In this document: positions 23,342 through 31,954 of the stretch, piece after piece
Numbering within the stretch: position 1 is the first letter of the stretch
How the letters are laid out: every line of letters begins with the position of its first letter
Source: CAG-411 sp963643465
GTDB taxonomy: Bacteria; Bacillota; Clostridia; Lachnospirales; Lachnospiraceae
Assembly: GCA_963643465.1 (NCBI GenBank)
Contig: CAVIJT010000013.1
Span: forward strand, 19,574-83,573
DNA: 64,000 bases
Direction of reading: 5' to 3'
Position numbers and translations under genes: made by a program
The notes under the pieces: model-generated
Told to the model about the DNA's origin: nothing
The model's input: the letters and a program-made list of their open reading frames with translations, nothing else
Databases searched by the model: none

Positions 23342-24406
23342 CTACTCTACTTTCACCACAGCATAACCAGCCGCCTTTTTCATACGATTCATAATAGCAG
23401 CCCCCATGAGGTCCTCCTCAAAACTCTCTGCTAAAATAATATCTACTTGCAAATGGTCAAAATCTCTTAATATTTTGTACAACCCTCTTGCAATACTTCC
23501 CTCTTCTCCTCTGGAACCAATGGAACGCACTTCTCCCAATGGATAACAGGAAACAGTTTCATCTGTGGCTATAATTCCTACCTGCATCCCCTTACTACAA
23601 GCCTTTTTCGCCTCTTGTTTGATTCGCTCCACAACAATTTCTTTTTCACCAGAATAAATAGTCATATCCGCCTTTGGTGCATAATGTTTGTATTTCATCC
23701 CTGGTGCTTTTGGCTTACCTACAGGAGTTCCTGCTTCACTTAAAATAGCCGGATCAATCTTTACATTTCCAACAACCTCTTCCAGCATTTCTTTTGTAAT
23801 ACATCCAGGACGTAAAATCACAGGAATATCTTCTGTTAAATCTACAATAGTGGACTCAATTCCTACCTGTACCATTCCACCATCTAAAATCAAGTCAATC
23901 TTATCTTTTAAATCCTCATATACATGTTCTGCCAGAGTAGGACTTGGTCGTCCGGAAGTATTGGCACTAGGTGCTGCCAGATACAATCCGGATTGTCGGA
24001 TAAGTGACAGTGCCACTGGATGGTTTGGCATACGAATAGCGACCGTAGAAAGACCTCCCGTTGTTCCTAATGGAACTTTCTCACTCTTTGGCAAAATCAT
24101 AGTCAGAGGACCAGGCCAAAACGTTTTTGCAAGTTTCTTTGCCACGTCTGACACTTCCTTGGTCAGCTCTTCTAGTGCCTGCATATCTGCAATATGTATA
24201 ATCAATGGATTATCTGATGGCCTTCCCTTTGCCGCATAAATACGCTTTGCTGCATGTTCATCCAAAGCATTGCCTCCCAATCCATATACGGTCTCAGTAG
24301 GAAATGCTACAAGACCACCCTTTTGCAAAATCCGGGATGCCTCCTCATATGCTGCTTTTGGACCTTCTCCATCCACTATTCTTACCTGTGTTTCCATTCC
24401 CTGCAT
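23342..24406 (-). CDS. L-threonylcarbamoyladenylate synthase (Sua5/TsaC)
   Basis: A 354-residue two-domain protein. The YrdC domain (about residues 10-200; GLVAFPTETVYGLG, AAKGRPSDNPLIIHI, AAPSANTSGRPSPT) makes threonylcarbamoyl-AMP for the t6A37 tRNA modification. The C-terminal Sua5 domain (about 215-354) follows the PGxKYKHYAPK hinge. I use the ATG at 24404-24406 because GAGG lies 8 bases upstream; the frame is open to 24451, where an ATG lacks a good site. It follows the cwlD-like gene. Confidence 0.93.
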   Translation of the reverse strand: MQGMETQVRIVDGEGPKAAYEEASRILQKGGLVAFPTETVYGLGGNALDEHAAKRIYAAKGRPSDNPLIIHIADMQALEELTKEVSDVAKKLAKTFWPGPLTMILPKSEKVPLGTTGGLSTVAIRMPNHPVALSLIRQSGLYLAAPSANTSGRPSPTLAEHVYEDLKDKIDLILDGGMVQVGIESTIVDLTEDIPVILRPGCITKEMLEEVVGNVKIDPAILSEAGTPVGKPKAPGMKYKHYAPKADMTIYSGEKEIVVERIKQEAKKACSKGMQVGIIATDETVSCYPLGEVRSIGSRGEEGSIARGLYKILRDFDHLQVDIILAESFEEDLMGAAIMNRMKKAAGYAVVKVE

Positions 24407-24484
24407 CTCACTTTCCTCTGTTTCCATGTAATATCTACGACAATCATCCATGTAAAAACAGTATACTCTTCTTTCCCTTATGTT

Positions 24485-25168
24485 TCAACTTGAAATCCCT
24501 TTCATATACTCTACAATTCCGTTAGCAATCCCCTGTGCCATCTTCTCTTGATAATCTTCTTCTGTCAAAAGCATTTCTTCGGATGGATTTGACAAAAATC
24601 CGCACTCTACAATTACTACTGGACAAGTGACTTTCTTTAAAATATAATAATCGCAATTAGCTTTTGGCACTCTATGATTATCATCTGCTACCACAGCCTT
24701 AATACTGTTTTGCAAAGTATCTGCCAACTTTTTCCCTTGTTCTGATGTTTCATAATAAAACACTTGCGCACCTTTTGGTGATGGGTCAGTATAACTATTT
24801 TGATGAATACTCACCGCAATCGCCGCACCACTGGCATTCATGATTTCCACTCGTTTTCGCATATCTGCACTTTTTTTGCTGCCAGCTCCTTCCGTGCATA
24901 AATCCACATCCGAACTTCTTGTCATAATTACATCAATACCCTGTTTTTCAAGAATCGTTCGAACCTTACAAGCAATAGACAAATTAATATCTTTTTCCAG
25001 CACTCCGGACACTCCTACTTTTCCTGGATCATATCCGCCATGTCCTGCATCTATGACTACCACCCAGTTTTGGGATTGCTTCTTCCCCACTTCCACAGTC
25101 TGTACAAAAGAAATTGCCATAATAATAATTATTATGGCAACTCCAGTAAATATCCATTTTTTTTTCAT
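24485..25168 (-). CDS. N-acetylmuramoyl-L-alanine amidase, CwlD-like
   Basis: A 227-residue amidase_3 protein with one N-terminal membrane anchor (WIFTGVAIIIIIMAISFV). The zinc site is visible in VVIDAGHGGYDPG (His), ending with VSIHQN (second His) and VIVECGFLSNPSE (catalytic Glu). It cleaves the amide between muramic acid and the peptide stem. CwlD homologues act in spore-cortex maturation; the neighbouring GH18 gene also resembles cortex-lytic enzymes. The ATG at 25168 follows GTGAGGAAT; the longer frame opens with a GTG without a site. Confidence 0.88.
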   Translation of the reverse strand: MKKKWIFTGVAIIIIIMAISFVQTVEVGKKQSQNWVVVIDAGHGGYDPGKVGVSGVLEKDINLSIACKVRTILEKQGIDVIMTRSSDVDLCTEGAGSKKSADMRKRVEIMNASGAAIAVSIHQNSYTDPSPKGAQVFYYETSEQGKKLADTLQNSIKAVVADDNHRVPKANCDYYILKKVTCPVVIVECGFLSNPSEEMLLTEEDYQEKMAQGIANGIVEYMKGISS

Positions 25169-25297
25169 ATTCCTCACATCCGTTCTCTGTATCACTGGGG
25201 ATACCTATTCCCTCTATACTTATTCGGACGAACGAAAAATTATGAGTCAAATTAAAAGGATAAAAACACACTTTGTGACTTTTTATCTTTGTATCCG

Positions 25298-27145
25298 TTA
25301 GTTGGTATATTTCATAATAACATTCCAAATGCTGCTTTTTTCCAATCCTATTTTCCAGCAGGAAATTCCAGCAACCTTTCCGGCATCTCGCTCTGCAAAA
25401 ATAACCTCTAATTTCTTATTGATGGATGTTTCATCTTCCACCCACATTTTATATACACTGTCATCTGCGGAAAATTCTGCATAGTTTTGTCCAGTCTCTT
25501 CATCCCAAGAAGCTGTAACCCCATTCTGCGTCAATACACTTTCTGCCTGCGACATTCCATATGCAGTAGAGGTAACTTTCACCTTTCCATCTGCTTCCTG
25601 TTCTCTCCAAAGACGTGTATAAAATGGTACACCAATAATTACCTTACTTGGATCTACCATCTGTGTAATCTGATCCACTGCATCCTGCACAAATCCAATA
25701 GATGCTACAGAACCACTCTCTTGACTTCCGCCGTAATGCTCATCATATGCCATGACGCAAACATAATCAACTACTTCTCCCTGTTCTTCCCGATCATAAT
25801 AAGCAGTGTATTCAGATGGCACATAGCTATCCACAGAAAGTACAATTCCATTATTTCTACACTTTACAGAAAGCTCACGCAAGAATTCCAAATAAGCGTC
25901 TGCTGTTTCTGCAGTTACATTTTCAAAGTCAATATTAAGACCATCTAAATTATATTCTAGCGCATTGGCAATCAAACGATTTACTAACTTATCTCTATTT
26001 GTTGTGTTTCCAAGCAATGTCTCCAATTGTACAGTGCCATCTGCCACTGCAAAATCATCGCACAATGCCCAAACTTCCAGCCCTGCCCCATGGGCGCGCT
26101 GCACATAAGTCTCACTTGCAAGCGAGGAAAGATTTCCTGTATTACTTGTTACAGAGAACCAAGTCGGAGAAATTACATTTAACCCACTTGCCGATGCAAT
26201 AGTATTCAGCAATCCATTATTGGCATCCTGATTGGTCACCTGATGCCAAGCCATACAAATAGTCTCATCCTTTGTAATATGTGGGTATTTCTCTTCTTTA
26301 TAGTCATTGGTAAGCACTTCTTCGTATTTATCAGACAAATATTTCTTTAATACAAATCCAGTGACACCATCTTTTGTCATTACTTTTGCATAACTCTCTA
26401 ACTCTTCCGAACCATCCTGTACCACTCGTACAACATCGTCCTCCTCTAAGCTAACTAAAATATCACATTTAATACCTGCTCCATTTCGAAGTTTCGTATC
26501 CTTTTCTACTTTGTAATAAGAATAGGTCTCACCCCATCCACTTTCAAACATAAGACGATTAGGTTTTTTATAAAATTCATATTCTACATTAGAGAATTCT
26601 TTTACAAAATCCAAAGCCACATATACAGAATCTCCTTCTGTCTTAATAATGGCATATCCTTCATCTGTCTTACTTTTATTCATATAATAAGCGGTACTTC
26701 CCACCTCTGTTCGAATCACTTGGGTAGCAGTCGTATAGGAAAGAATATTCTCTGTATCATCAAAATAAAATCTCTTATTAATACAGTTCACTACAACATC
26801 ATATGGAAGATAAATATGTTCTCCATCTAAAATCCCTTTTTCCTCCAACTGCGTATCATGATCAAACAACAATATCTCTCCATCTTTCAACTCCTCAAAA
26901 TACTTAGTAAGCGGCATGACCTTTTTACTCGGTGCATACTTTTTATACATAAATACAATCACAAGAAGAGCCACAATTGCAAACACTGCTATAACTCCTA
27001 TGAGTGCTATCTTTTCTTTTCCCTGATCCCGTCTTTTTCGGTTTCTCTGCTTTCTGGCAGAACGAGCACGTAAGCTGTCAAACTGTCTGGTACCATCCCG
27101 CCCAGCATTTTCCATGCCCACTTCTTCCTCTCTATCTTTCTCCAT
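25298..27145 (-). CDS. Membrane-anchored GH18 glycosidase with SH3 domain
   Basis: A 615-residue protein. Residues 1-45 are cytoplasmic and very basic (RKQRNRKRRDQGK), residues 46-67 a membrane helix, about 90-205 a copper-amine-oxidase-N-like region, 208-272 an SH3b-like module (KLRNGAGIKCDILVSL ... GFVLKKYL), and 294-612 the GH18 barrel. The catalytic motif is DGLNIDFEN with D401, D406 and E408. GH18 enzymes of this layout (YaaH/YdhD/SleL relatives) cleave cortex or peptidoglycan glycans. It heads the series cwlD-like, Sua5, YwlE-like, rpiB. Confidence 0.9.
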   Translation of the reverse strand: MEKDREEEVGMENAGRDGTRQFDSLRARSARKQRNRKRRDQGKEKIALIGVIAVFAIVALLVIVFMYKKYAPSKKVMPLTKYFEELKDGEILLFDHDTQLEEKGILDGEHIYLPYDVVVNCINKRFYFDDTENILSYTTATQVIRTEVGSTAYYMNKSKTDEGYAIIKTEGDSVYVALDFVKEFSNVEYEFYKKPNRLMFESGWGETYSYYKVEKDTKLRNGAGIKCDILVSLEEDDVVRVVQDGSEELESYAKVMTKDGVTGFVLKKYLSDKYEEVLTNDYKEEKYPHITKDETICMAWHQVTNQDANNGLLNTIASASGLNVISPTWFSVTSNTGNLSSLASETYVQRAHGAGLEVWALCDDFAVADGTVQLETLLGNTTNRDKLVNRLIANALEYNLDGLNIDFENVTAETADAYLEFLRELSVKCRNNGIVLSVDSYVPSEYTAYYDREEQGEVVDYVCVMAYDEHYGGSQESGSVASIGFVQDAVDQITQMVDPSKVIIGVPFYTRLWREQEADGKVKVTSTAYGMSQAESVLTQNGVTASWDEETGQNYAEFSADDSVYKMWVEDETSINKKLEVIFAERDAGKVAGISCWKIGLEKSSIWNVIMKYTN

Positions 27146-27252
27146 GATGTTCTGTTCTCCCTTCGTTTACTATGAAAGTGATTGCGACAGCACAAAGCAC
27201 AGAACAATCCACTTCCATTCACGCACTTTTTAATCTTATGTCATACCACTTC

Positions 27253-27281
27253 ATTATATCCGCAACAAGAGAAAAAGTCAA
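27253..27281 (-). promoter_or_regulatory. Promoter of the GH18-cwlD gene series
   Basis: Minus strand: TTGACT (27281-27276), 17-base spacer, TATAAT (27258-27253), about 105 bases before the GH18 ATG. The -35 box lies inside the hairpin at 27272-27315. Confidence 0.8.
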
Positions 27282-27315
27282 AAAAAGTGGCTATTTTACA
27301 CTTTTTTGACTTTTT
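27272..27315. terminator. Strong hairpin overlapping the GH18 promoter
   Basis: AAAAAGTCAAAAAAAGTG (27272-27289) pairs with CACTTTTTTGACTTTTT (27299-27315), a stem of about 17 bp with A and T tracts. It could stop transcription arriving from the left arm of the long intergenic region. It shares bases with the -35 box of the GH18 promoter. Confidence 0.6.
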
Positions 27316-28142
27316 CCACAAAACAATACTGTAAGTGAGAACTTTGTCCTTTCTTATAATTTTTAAAATTGACGTTTTCTCTTGTAGTAAACAACGTTCT
27401 AATCCAATATGTTGCGTCCCCGCAATCGTTTTCACACATAGAAACAGATTTCCGAAGGTACAATAGTAGTTTATGCCATACACATTTCACGAATATGCCT
27501 TTGTACTGGTTACTATTGTAATTATTCCTATTTAGAAATAGTGTCACTTGTGCCTGACAATTGCAAGGAAACCAACACGTTTTTTGAAACCTATTCCCCC
27601 TTTCTCTATTCTTTCCCTGCACTTGTCTTTCATTTCTGCATTTTCTTTGTATTCTTTATTCTTGTTTGCACGGAAAAGAATTTCATTGTGACTGTTGTTT
27701 TTCTTGTTATGAAAATTCACACGATTCTGTGTTGAAATCTGTATATACAGATTAAGAGAATAGAATAATTGAATTCCTAATAGAACTTGCACTCATTTTC
27801 TTTTGGCAATGGACTGCTTGCTTCATTCTTTTCAGACTTGCCTTTTCTTCTTAAATCAGTGCCAATCACAGCCCTATTCTACTGTTTTCCTAATTACTTT
27901 GCAATGCACAAAACAGCCAAAATTTTCTCTTAAAAATCTCCCATTTTCACATGTCACACTCTTTCCATTTTTCTCCAACCACACACAAATATTCTATTTT
28001 ATTTACTTTATACTATATACGATTTCTCTTCTATCTATTCCCCTGACCCCCAGATGATAACAGTATCTTTCTTTTTGCCATATATGCGCATTTGAGGGAA
28101 ATAGTTACAGCCCCAAACAGCCACTATTCTCTCCACATTTTA
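27316..28142. other. Long intergenic region without a supported gene
   Basis: About 830 bp, very AT-rich, between the divergent GH18 and mecA promoters. The open frames in it lack ribosome sites and have biased low-complexity composition, so I do not call them. I see no known RNA family. The hairpin at 27272-27315 and a small CTATTT/AAATAG inverted repeat near 27528 are the only structures noticed. Confidence 0.5.
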
Positions 28143-28171
28143 TTGACTTTAATTGGAAGATAAACTATACT
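28143..28171 (+). promoter_or_regulatory. Promoter of mecA
   Basis: TTGACT (28143-28148), 17-base spacer, TATACT (28166-28171). Near consensus, with a leader of about 170 nt. Confidence 0.85.
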
Positions 28172-28348
28172 AAAATTAAGCACAACGTGAATGAAATACG
28201 TGCTACATACACACATTTTTTCTGAGAGTACATAGAAAAACGTAATGAACTATACGAAAGATTTTTATTATGTGCGATTAAGAAAATCGACACGCAACGG
28301 TAACAGCTATTTCATGAACGATGTACTGTAAGGAAGGAGTTGATTTTT

Positions 28349-29137
28349 ATGAAAATGGAACGAATAAGTGATAATCAAATCCGCTGTACCTTAAACAAAG
28401 AAGATTTGCTTGACAGAGAACTTCGCATCAGCGAACTTGCTTACGGAAGTGATAAGGCAAAAGAATTATTTCGGGATATGATGCAGCAAGCTTCCTATGA
28501 GCTTGGATTTGAAGCAGAAGATATCCCTCTGATGATTGAAGCAATTCCCGTCTCACCAGAATGTTTAGTATTAATTATCACAAAAGTGGAAGATCCGGAT
28601 GAATTGGATACCCGTTTTTCTAAATTTTCCTCTGACAGTGATTTGGAAGAATATGAGTATGATTTAGAAGAAGAGGAAGAAGATACGTTCTCCGACGATC
28701 CGGTTCCTACTTTATCGGAAGTCACAGCAACAACAGAAAATATAGATGCAGATAAGTCCTTTGTTCCTTTATCCAGTGCCATTGCACCACATAATGTGAT
28801 TCAAAAGGAACAGCCTAAGCAGGTGAATATTCCTCCTGCTGCCAATACCATCCGTATTTTCTCTTTTGATTCTTTAGAGGGGATTATTGATTTAGCAACC
28901 AAAATACACGTTCTTTATCACGGGGCAAACTCATTGTACAAGGATACGGAAAATGAGCAATATTACTTAATCTTAAGCAAAGACGACCACACCTTGGACG
29001 AATTTAATCGTATTTGCAATATGGCAAGTGAATTCGGCAAGATGGAACGCAGCAACTACGGAACGCTTGCTTACTATGAAGAGCATTTTAATTTGATTAC
29101 AAAAGCAAATGCAATTGGGGTGTTATATAACTTATAA
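28349..29137 (+). CDS. mecA: Adaptor protein MecA
   Basis: A 262-residue cytosolic adaptor for the ClpC protease/unfoldase. The N-terminal domain (MKMERISDNQIRCTLNKEDLLDREL, about 1-85) binds substrates. An acidic linker (DLEEYEYDLEEEEEDTF, about 90-115) and the C-terminal ClpC-binding domain (RIFSFDSLEGIIDLATKI ... YEEHFNLITKANAIGVL, about 170-262) follow. I use ATG 28349 with AAGGAG upstream; a TTG three codons earlier is unnecessary. In Bacillus, ClpC activity is also linked to arginine phosphorylation; a degenerate YwlE-like phosphatase lies 5 kb away. Confidence 0.93.
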   Translation: MKMERISDNQIRCTLNKEDLLDRELRISELAYGSDKAKELFRDMMQQASYELGFEAEDIPLMIEAIPVSPECLVLIITKVEDPDELDTRFSKFSSDSDLEEYEYDLEEEEEDTFSDDPVPTLSEVTATTENIDADKSFVPLSSAIAPHNVIQKEQPKQVNIPPAANTIRIFSFDSLEGIIDLATKIHVLYHGANSLYKDTENEQYYLILSKDDHTLDEFNRICNMASEFGKMERSNYGTLAYYEEHFNLITKANAIGVLYNL

Positions 29138-29182
29138 AAATAGTTACAGTCTTGCCTTTGGGCTGACTGTAACTATTTTTTT
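29136..29182. terminator. Bidirectional terminator between mecA and the sensor kinase gene
   Basis: AAAAATAGTTACAGTC (29136-29151) and GACTGTAACTATTTTT (29165-29180) form a 16-bp perfect stem, flanked by A and T tracts, between convergent genes. Confidence 0.92.
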
Positions 29183-30461
29183 AACTATATGGAAGCATTA
29201 TAGTAACTCTAAGTGCCTTTTTTTCTTTCCAATCTACTATTTCTGCAAATATTTCTCCTTCCATCATTCCTACTAATTTTCTGCATATAAATAATCCTAA
29301 TCCGCTACCTTCTTGATTTTCTACATTACTACCTCGAAAGAAGCTGTCAAAAATATGCACAACCTCTCGTTCATCCAGATTGCAGCCTGTATTTGTGATA
29401 GTAAAACAATATGCCTCTTCCTGCTTTTTACCTACAAGTTCTATGCTACCTCCATCTCCGTATTTTACGGCATTTTCTATAATATTTTGCAAAATCTCAA
29501 TTACTCGCTCTTTATCTACCAGAATCAAGCAGTTAGAACTAGATGTACACCAAAAATCAATGTGCATCTGCTCCATTTTTTCTCGGTAATACTGTTGCAT
29601 TTCTCCGGCAATTTCCTCGGTATACGCCTCTCCCACTTCCACTGTAAATTCCATAAAATCTTCTCGTTGGGAATGAATAATAGAGGATATGTACTCCCAT
29701 AATTCATCTGCCTTCTGCAAAATGCTTTCTGCTACCTGCCGTTTCTTTTCTTCCTCTTTATATATGTTTCTCTGTAATGCCTGAGCGTTGAGCTTTATCA
29801 CACTGAGCGGAGTTTTAATGTCATGGGTAAGTGACAAAAGAAACATTTTTCGCTCTTTTTCCAATGCCAATTCTCTTTTTCTTCCATCCTCTATATGCTG
29901 GCGCAACATATCCAGCCCCCAAAGCAGTCTTCCAAATAACTTGTGCTTATTTTCTTTTAAAGGTACTGTAAGATTTCCCTTTGCAAGTTCATAAGGCAGT
30001 TCTACAATCTGCTCCATTGGTTTTAGAATTTCCTGTTGTATATAAATAGAATAGACAACCACCAAAATAAGTACGAGCATAAAACAGGCATTCACCCAGA
30101 AAAATATACCAAACATACTCCTTTGTTTTTCCTCATAAGTAATTTTATAATAGCCCTGTTCTGTGGCATAAATAATCTGTTCCCCTTCACTGCCATTTAG
30201 AAAAGACTGAATTTCCTCACTACTGCTGTTCACAGAAATACAATCATACCCGGTAATCGTCTCCCAAGTTACATCCAAATCAGATGTCAGTTTTCCCGTT
30301 TTTTCTTCCTCTTTTTGAATCTGCAATTCCAATCGATTGACACCTACCAGATAGGAGGTATCCTTTTTTTGCTGATAGCCATATAAATTCCAATTTACCA
30401 AGCAAACCAAAATCAGATAGAACACCACTACTGCCAGCCATTTTTTTCTTATTTGCTTCAA
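29181..30461 (-). CDS. Sensor histidine kinase
   Basis: A 426-residue membrane kinase. Two membrane helices (about residues 10-28 and 118-142) flank a periplasm-side sensor of about 90 residues; a HAMP-like segment follows. The H-box is SLTHDIKTPLSVIKLN, the N-box NIIENAVKYGDG and the G-box GSGLGLFICRKLVGMM. I start at TTG 30459-30461, since AGGAGGGAAGAGC lies directly upstream; the frame is open to 30527 and would otherwise overlap the regulator gene. It pairs with the response regulator and ABC transporter upstream, an arrangement used to sense envelope-active compounds. Confidence 0.9.
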   Translation of the reverse strand: MKQIRKKWLAVVVFYLILVCLVNWNLYGYQQKKDTSYLVGVNRLELQIQKEEEKTGKLTSDLDVTWETITGYDCISVNSSSEEIQSFLNGSEGEQIIYATEQGYYKITYEEKQRSMFGIFFWVNACFMLVLILVVVYSIYIQQEILKPMEQIVELPYELAKGNLTVPLKENKHKLFGRLLWGLDMLRQHIEDGRKRELALEKERKMFLLSLTHDIKTPLSVIKLNAQALQRNIYKEEEKKRQVAESILQKADELWEYISSIIHSQREDFMEFTVEVGEAYTEEIAGEMQQYYREKMEQMHIDFWCTSSSNCLILVDKERVIEILQNIIENAVKYGDGGSIELVGKKQEEAYCFTITNTGCNLDEREVVHIFDSFFRGSNVENQEGSGLGLFICRKLVGMMEGEIFAEIVDWKEKKALRVTIMLPYS

Positions 30462-30499
30462 GCTCTTCCCTCCTATCAAATAACTATTGTTGGCTGCTT

Positions 30500-31162
30500 T
30501 TATTCCATGCGGTAACCTTTCCCCCACACAGTCAAAATCCGCTTTGGATGTTCGGGATCCTCTTCAATTTTGTTGCGCAATCTCTTAATATGTACCGTAA
30601 GTGTCTGCATTTCACTGTCGCTTCCATTTCCCCAAATTTGGTGAAACAATTCTTCTTTCGTCAATGTACGATTTTTGTTCTGCAACAAATATAACAGTAA
30701 TTGAAATTCCTTTGTAGTGCTTTTTGTGACCTGTCCATTGACTATAATACTCTGGTCGCTTTTGTTCAACCGAAGATTTCCGTCCACAATTTCTTCCACT
30801 CCATATCTTCGTTTGAAAATCCCTTTTACCTTTGCCAGTAAAATATCAATATCATAAGGCTTTTCAATATAATCATCCGCTCCAAGCATAAGACCATTTA
30901 TCTTATCCTCTTTGGTATCTCTTGCACTAACAATCAAAATAGGAACATTGTTCTTCTCCCGAATTTTATTACACACAGCAAAACCGTCCATTCCCGGAAG
31001 CATAATATCTAAAATCACCAGCTTTGCAGCCTCCTCCTCCAAAATATCCATAGCTTCCTCGCCAGAAAGGGCATGATATACATCATACCCTTCTGCTGTA
31101 AGAAAATCTGATAACAATACACCAAGTTCCTCATTATCCTCAACTACTAAAATATCCGCCAT
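30500..31162 (-). CDS. OmpR-family response regulator
   Basis: A 220-residue regulator. The receiver domain (about 1-115) has the acidic pocket in LVVEDNEELG, phosphoacceptor Asp in LVILDIMLPGMDGFAV, SARDTKEDK and the switch Lys in DDYIEKPYDI. The C-terminal winged helix (about 130-220) has TKEFQLLLYLLQNKNRTLTKEELFHQIWG and TLTVHIKRLRNKI. ATG 31160-31162 follows GGAGTGG and lies two bases after the ATPase stop. It probably controls the transporter genes upstream of it. Confidence 0.94.
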   Translation of the reverse strand: MADILVVEDNEELGVLLSDFLTAEGYDVYHALSGEEAMDILEEEAAKLVILDIMLPGMDGFAVCNKIREKNNVPILIVSARDTKEDKINGLMLGADDYIEKPYDIDILLAKVKGIFKRRYGVEEIVDGNLRLNKSDQSIIVNGQVTKSTTKEFQLLLYLLQNKNRTLTKEELFHQIWGNGSDSEMQTLTVHIKRLRNKIEEDPEHPKRILTVWGKGYRME

Positions 31163-31164
31163 AG

Positions 31165-31929
31165 TTACCACTCCATATCGCTTAGCCAGGCTGAAAGCAT
31201 ATGCTCTCTTGCCTTTACCTCTTCTTTCTTTTTGTCTTTTAAAGATAGTTCTCCCTTTATATTACCATCTTCTATATACAAAATTCTACCACATTTGGAT
31301 GCTACGTGCATATCATGCGTAACCATAACAATGGTAGTTCCCTCCTCATTGATTTGTTCCATCATAGAAAGTACCGATTCAGAAGCACTGCGGTTTAAGG
31401 CTCCTGTTGGCTCATCTGCAAATAAAATACTTGGATGATTTATAAGACTTCTGCAAATACACGCTCGCTGGAGCTGTCCACCAGACACCTCTGAAATATT
31501 GTTATCTGCCACTTGAAGAATATCAAATTTTTTCATAAGCTGCTTTCCATACTCCAAAATTTCTTTTTTGCTTCTTCCTTTTTCCTTGCTCTGATAAGCA
31601 GGTAGTAAAATGTTATCTAACACAGACAGATTGTGTAGCATCTGCATTTGCTGAAAAATAAATCCCATTTGATTCAAACGAATTTTTGCCATTTCTTTGT
31701 TTGGCAGTGAGGCAATTTGTTCCCCTTCCAAATATACTTTTCCAGCAGTAGGCTGATCCATTCCAGACACACTGTATAGCAAAGTGGATTTTCCAGAACC
31801 GGAAGGTCCCATAATTGCCACCATTTCACCTTTTTCTACTGTAAAATTCACATTTTTTAATACATTATTTTGTCTTTTGTTAATTACATATGTTTTACAT
31901 AAATCTACTACTTTTAATGCTGCTGCCAT
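31165..31929 (-). CDS. ABC transporter ATPase, MacB/BceA-like
   Basis: A 254-residue ATPase with Walker A GPSGSGKSTLLYS, Q-loop FIFQQMQ, signature SGGQLQRACICRSL, Walker B ILFADEPTGALN and switch His in VMVTHDMHV. It lies between its permease and the two-component genes. A 35-residue C-terminal tail (LKDKKKEEVKAREHMLSAWLSDMEW) is longer than usual. Such four-gene sets commonly mediate resistance to or export of antimicrobial peptides. Confidence 0.93.
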   Translation of the reverse strand: MAAALKVVDLCKTYVINKRQNNVLKNVNFTVEKGEMVAIMGPSGSGKSTLLYSVSGMDQPTAGKVYLEGEQIASLPNKEMAKIRLNQMGFIFQQMQMLHNLSVLDNILLPAYQSKEKGRSKKEILEYGKQLMKKFDILQVADNNISEVSGGQLQRACICRSLINHPSILFADEPTGALNRSASESVLSMMEQINEEGTTIVMVTHDMHVASKCGRILYIEDGNIKGELSLKDKKKEEVKAREHMLSAWLSDMEW

Positions 31930-31954
31930 ACTTTTTCCAACCTTTCTTTTTCTG

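Noticed and set aside
27241..27792. Three overlapping minus-strand open frames in the long intergenic gap
   Set aside because: Low-complexity Lys/Asn composition, no ribosome sites, and one runs through the hairpin and promoter of the GH18 gene.
30462..30527. Histidine kinase start at 30527 overlapping the response regulator gene
   Set aside because: The TTG at 30461 has AGGAGG at proper spacing; the upstream part has no site and no membrane or sensor function.
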